Position numbers and translations under genes: made by a program. Positions 42,106-44,814 of a stretch of DNA of 44,814 nucleotides are shown here, in pieces. Numbering within the stretch: position 1 is the stretch's first letter; every line of letters starts with the position of its first letter. This stretch comes from Mycobacterium sp. (GTDB taxonomy: Bacteria > Actinomycetota > Actinomycetes > Mycobacteriales > Mycobacteriaceae). The stretch is from positions 1 through 44,814 of the forward strand of contig JAOPWC010000039.1 in NCBI GenBank assembly GCA_025965895.1. The letters run 5' to 3'. The notes under the pieces are model-generated. The model did no database searches. It was not told the origin of the DNA and saw only the letters and a list, made by a program, of their open reading frames with translations.

Positions 42106-43512
42106 TCAGTAGGCCCGGGCAACATAGGCAAGGGCATCCGAGTCGTCGTCGGTCTCGGGCAGTGATCCGTCGCTGAGTCGCAGGCACCTCACCGTGAGGC
42201 CACTGGTGGCGAGGTCGTGTTCGCCGGACGCGCCGACCAACTTCCAAGGCAAGCGGGCGACGCCCGCATGCGCCGAGTCGCGCGCCTGGTTGAGTGTCGT
42301 GCAGTCGGAGATTAGCGCATCGCGGCGTGCAGTCGCCGCCTCGAGCATGTCCATCTGGATACGACCTGTCAGCCGGTGCACCTCGGCAACGACGCTGTCG
42401 AGACCCACCTTGTTCTTGTCGCGGGTGTCCCGCCGATAGAGCAGGGCCGCATTCTCTGCGAGGTCCCGCGGGCCGAGTTCCACCCGGATCGGCACGCCCT
42501 GCAAGTCCCACTCGGTGGCGCGCCAGCCCAAGCCCTGTGCGACGTTGTCGTCCAGTGTTACCCGCACGCCCCGCACCTGCAGCTCCTCAACCAGGGCCGC
42601 GGCGGCGCCGATGACCGCACCATCGGTGTCCTTGACGACCACGACGACGACCTGGACAGGTGCCAGCGCAGGCGGCAGGACGAGCCCGAAGTCATCGCCG
42701 TGACACATGATGAGTCCCCCCAGCATCCGTGTCGACGCGCCCCATGAGGTGGTCCAGCAAAGCTCGGTCGAGCCCGTGGCGCTGGAGTAGCTGATGTTGA
42801 AGGCGCGGCTGAATCTCTGGCCAAGGTCATGCGACGTTCCCATCTGCAGCGCTTTGCCGTCGCGCATGATGCCCTCGCAGGTCATGGTGTTCGCCGCACC
42901 TGCGAACCGCTCCTTGGCAGTCTTGCGGCCAACGATCACGGGCATGGCCAGGACGCTGCGCATGAAATCCTCGTACACGTCGTGCAGGATGCCGCGAGCA
43001 TACTGCCGCGCGTCGGATTCCGTGGCGTGCGCGGTGTGGCCTTCCTGCCACAAGAACTCCGTAGTGCGCAGGAAGATTCGCGGCCGTAGTTCCCACCGGA
43101 CGACATTGGCCCATTGATTGAGTAGCAGCGGTAGGTCGCGATAGCTGTCGACCCATCTGGCCATATACTCACCGACGACTGCTTCGCTTGTAGGGCGGAT
43201 GGCAAGCGACTCGGTCAATTTCTTGCCTCCGCCATGCGTCACGACGGCAAGCTCGGGACTGAATCCTTCGACATGGTCAGCCTCGCGTTCGAAGAAGTTC
43301 ATCGGGATCAGCAACGGGAAGTACGCGTTCCGGGCGCCGGCGGCCTTGATCCGCCCGTCTACCTCCGCCTGCATCCGCTCCCATATCGCGTAGCCGTTCG
43401 GCCGGATAACCATCGTTCCGCGCGCGGGACCGTTTTCGGCCAGCTTCGCCTTGGTCAGCACATCTTGGTACCACCGTGGAAAGTCTTCGTGCTGAGGAGT
43501 CAGCACCGCCAT
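42106..43512 (-). CDS. proS: prolyl-tRNA synthetase, short archaeal/eukaryotic type (ProRS type 3)
   Basis: 468 residues with GAGAGGG ahead of ATG 43512. Class II aaRS motifs: motif 1 NAYFPLLIPMNFFERE, motif 2 RWELRPRIFLRTTEFLWQEGHTAHA, motif 3 DGKALQMGTSHDLG and the GGLIMCHGDD segment. It lacks the approximately 180-residue insertion of bacterial ProRS. It ends in a C-terminal Tyr (VARAY), the mark of the archaeal/eukaryotic/Mycoplasma-like type. Mycobacteria normally use the long bacterial enzyme (about 580 residues), so this is probably an additional synthetase, perhaps giving resistance to a ProRS-directed inhibitor. It is flanked by a dead desaturase gene, consistent with an unstable or acquired locus. 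Confidence 0.92.
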   Translation of the reverse strand: MAVLTPQHEDFPRWYQDVLTKAKLAENGPARGTMVIRPNGYAIWERMQAEVDGRIKAAGARNAYFPLLIPMNFFEREADHVEGFSPELAVVTHGGGKKLTESLAIRPTSEAVVGEYMARWVDSYRDLPLLLNQWANVVRWELRPRIFLRTTEFLWQEGHTAHATESDARQYARGILHDVYEDFMRSVLAMPVIVGRKTAKERFAGAANTMTCEGIMRDGKALQMGTSHDLGQRFSRAFNISYSSATGSTELCWTTSWGASTRMLGGLIMCHGDDFGLVLPPALAPVQVVVVVVKDTDGAVIGAAAALVEELQVRGVRVTLDDNVAQGLGWRATEWDLQGVPIRVELGPRDLAENAALLYRRDTRDKNKVGLDSVVAEVHRLTGRIQMDMLEAATARRDALISDCTTLNQARDSAHAGVARLPWKLVGASGEHDLATSGLTVRCLRLSDGSLPETDDDSDALAYVARAY

Positions 43513-43729
43513 CTGGTTGCCCTCTCACATCCTGATGTCGACCTTGGCGCGCGGCACATCCACCAACATCTGACCTGATCCGTCGATCGTACTGAGCCTG
43601 GCTGAACCGCGGCCTCTGCTCCGATAGCAGCGGTCGCGCCGGCGATACAGACCTCCGATGTGATCAAGAGCCACGGGGCTGGGGCCTGTGCTGAGCGCTG
43701 ACGCGGGCTGTCTCGTTTCTAGACAACCG

Positions 43730-44079
43730 GGAGTGATCAGATCCTGTCTCAGTCGATTCGCTGCACCACGTGCTCCACTTCAAGATGCCCGGTTACACCG
43801 TTCCGGACTTCCGGCGTAGCGCCGTGAACATCGCGGTCGGCGTGTCTTCGACCCGCGGATCTTTCTCGATGACGTGGTGATGCCGATCCTGAAGAAGTGG
43901 CGCATCTTCGAGCATGAGGACATCACCGGCGAGGCCGCGGCGACGACCTCGGCCTACTCGTCGAGGAGCTCGAGGAGGGCTGCGACAACTGCGAGGCGGT
44001 CAAGCAGCGCCGGCTCGAGCGTGAGGCCCGCAGGGCCGAGAAGCGCACCGCCAACAAACCACTGGCCTCATCGTTCTGA
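43730..44079 (+). pseudogene. DesA-type acyl-ACP desaturase, C-terminal relic with two frameshifts
   Basis: The conserved C-terminal region of DesA desaturases can be followed across three frames: VLHFKMPGYTVPDFRR then SAVNIAVG; after a 2-nt insertion near 43845, FDPRIFLDDVVMPILKKW then RIFEHEDITGE; then after another shift near 43935, DDLGLLVEELEEGCDNCEA and LASSF with a stop at 44077-44079. The first two-thirds of the gene, including the diiron ligands, is absent. A functional desaturase is not possible from this copy. Confidence 0.75.
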
Positions 44080-44407
44080 TTTGGTGAACGCGTTACCGTA
44101 GCTGTTGTGGCGCACTCTATTCGCGCACTCTACTGGCGGAGTGGACGACTATTCGGGCGCTATTCCTCCGACGCGCTATGACAGCTGCGGCTGTGACGGG
44201 AGCCATACCGGGTCGTGTTTCTCACGGCGGGAGCGGCAGCGCCGCGGACTCAGATGGGCGTTCTTACCGGCGTTGAGCAAGATGCGCTGAAACTCTATTT
44301 CGTCTGTGTACCCAGGCATAGAGCGCTTGAACTTCTTGGCGCACTTGTCATCGACGGTGGCGCGGTGGCCCAATGTAGCGGGGCGACCCCGGGGGCATCG
44401 TGGTCGG
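44080..44407. other. gap, no convincing gene
   Basis: About 330 bp. A minus-strand frame (44176-44373) reads KCAKKFKRSMPGYTDEIEF but has no family or ribosome site. No promoter or terminator was recognised. Confidence 0.35.
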
Positions 44408-44814
44408 CTACTTGCTCAAGACGGACGTGTAGTAGACGGTGTCGGCCATCGGATGCCAGTCGCTGCTGTGCGGCATGGCCGCTAGTCCGTTGTCGGCCAA
44501 GAGCCGACTCATCGGCGTACCGACCGACCGCCAGCCCTGGTTCTCCAGGTAGGTGGGCACCTCATTACGCTCGCCCTCGTATCCCAAGTCCGCAAACTCC
44601 AGTCCGAGGCCGTGGTCACGCCATTTGGCGGTGGCTTTGCGCATCATTTCCCGGGCCTTTTCGAGATCCAAATGCGACATGTCCGGAACGGTTTCGGTGG
44701 CCAGTCGGCTGCCGTCGGCGCTGAGCGCGGTGATGTTGTCCAGCAGGCGGTCCTGGGCTTCCGGCGGCAGATAGCCGAACAGACCCTCGGCGATCCAGGC
44801 GGTGGGCCGGTCGC
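44408..44814 (-). CDS. TIGR00027-type SAM-dependent methyltransferase (5' end outside window)
   Basis: The visible 135 residues are the C-terminal part. The stretch [20 protein letters not shown] (the family's W-x-x-E-G-L-x-x-Y-L-P motif) leads into [20 protein letters not shown], then a lid with [21 protein letters not shown], and the end [14 protein letters not shown]. This is the mycobacterial S-adenosylmethionine-dependent methyltransferase family (Rv0145/Rv0146-like), often present in many paralogues with unknown substrates. An internal ATG at 44680 is not the start because the motif continues upstream to the window edge. Confidence 0.88.
   Translation of the reverse strand, partial: DRPTAWIAEGLFGYLPPEAQDRLLDNITALSADGSRLATETVPDMSHLDLEKAREMMRKATAKWRDHGLGLEFADLGYEGERNEVPTYLENQGWRSVGTPMSRLLADNGLAAMPHSSDWHPMADTVYYTSVLSK

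Overview
The window looks like a chromosomal segment of a nontuberculous mycobacterium. The evidence is the high GC content, frequent GTG/TTG starts, and families concentrated in mycobacteria: an LpqN-type lipoprotein, a long secreted protein of the mycobacterial lipoprotein type (DUF7373), tandem DUF5642-type lipoproteins, a cAMP-gated Pat lysine acetyltransferase, and a TIGR00027-type methyltransferase at the right edge. Names and family assignments come from reading motifs, not from searches. The arrangement pat ... alkB-like - (soxR) - arcA recalls Rv0998-Rv1001 of M. tuberculosis, here separated by about 12 kb of other genes.

Layout. 0-2.4 kb: tail of an IS5-type transposase, a methyltransferase, a small secreted protein and non-coding DNA. 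2.4-8.2 kb: a large cyclase/ATPase/TPR-like protein divergent from a PucR-type regulator, then a STAS protein. 8.5-12.4 kb: a small secreted peptide with a strong terminator, a response regulator that meets its probable histidine kinase tail to tail, a PAP2 phosphatase in operon with the kinase, and a secreted protein carrying three C-x5-C repeats. 12.8-17.6 kb: a detoxification-like island with HxlR/tautomerase, DoxX/methyltransferase, and MarR/NmrA-pseudogene/DUF1772. Two near-identical 27-bp palindromes tie the last two units to MarR. 17.9-23.9 kb: a SigH-like sigma factor without a neighbouring anti-sigma gene, a DUF7373 protein, a Tat-type Rieske lipoprotein, class I aldolase, small and membrane proteins, and Hsp20 under a CIRCE element. 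24-28.2 kb: CtaG-like protein, Pat, an esterase and shikimate dehydrogenase.

28.3-33.4 kb: LpqN, a DosR-like box before a tiny ORF, a translationally coupled pair of membrane proteins (the second GT-C-like), a DJ-1/PfpI protein and a glycine-rich secreted protein after an AT-rich leader. 33.4-37.2 kb: a complete three-subunit molybdenum hydroxylase of the periplasmic aldehyde oxidase type whose FeS subunit has a Tat signal. 37.2-44.8 kb: scars of decayed genes (an alpha/beta hydrolase, a DesA-type desaturase), secreted and lipoproteins, an AlkB-like dioxygenase behind soxR, a perfect SoxR box squeezed between soxR and arcA, and a short archaeal/eukaryotic-type prolyl-tRNA synthetase.

The strongest candidates for something not yet described are the MarR twin-operator island (14.4-17.6 kb), the SoxR/AlkB/arginine deiminase arrangement, the triple C-x5-C secreted protein, and the DosR-like box with its small ORF.
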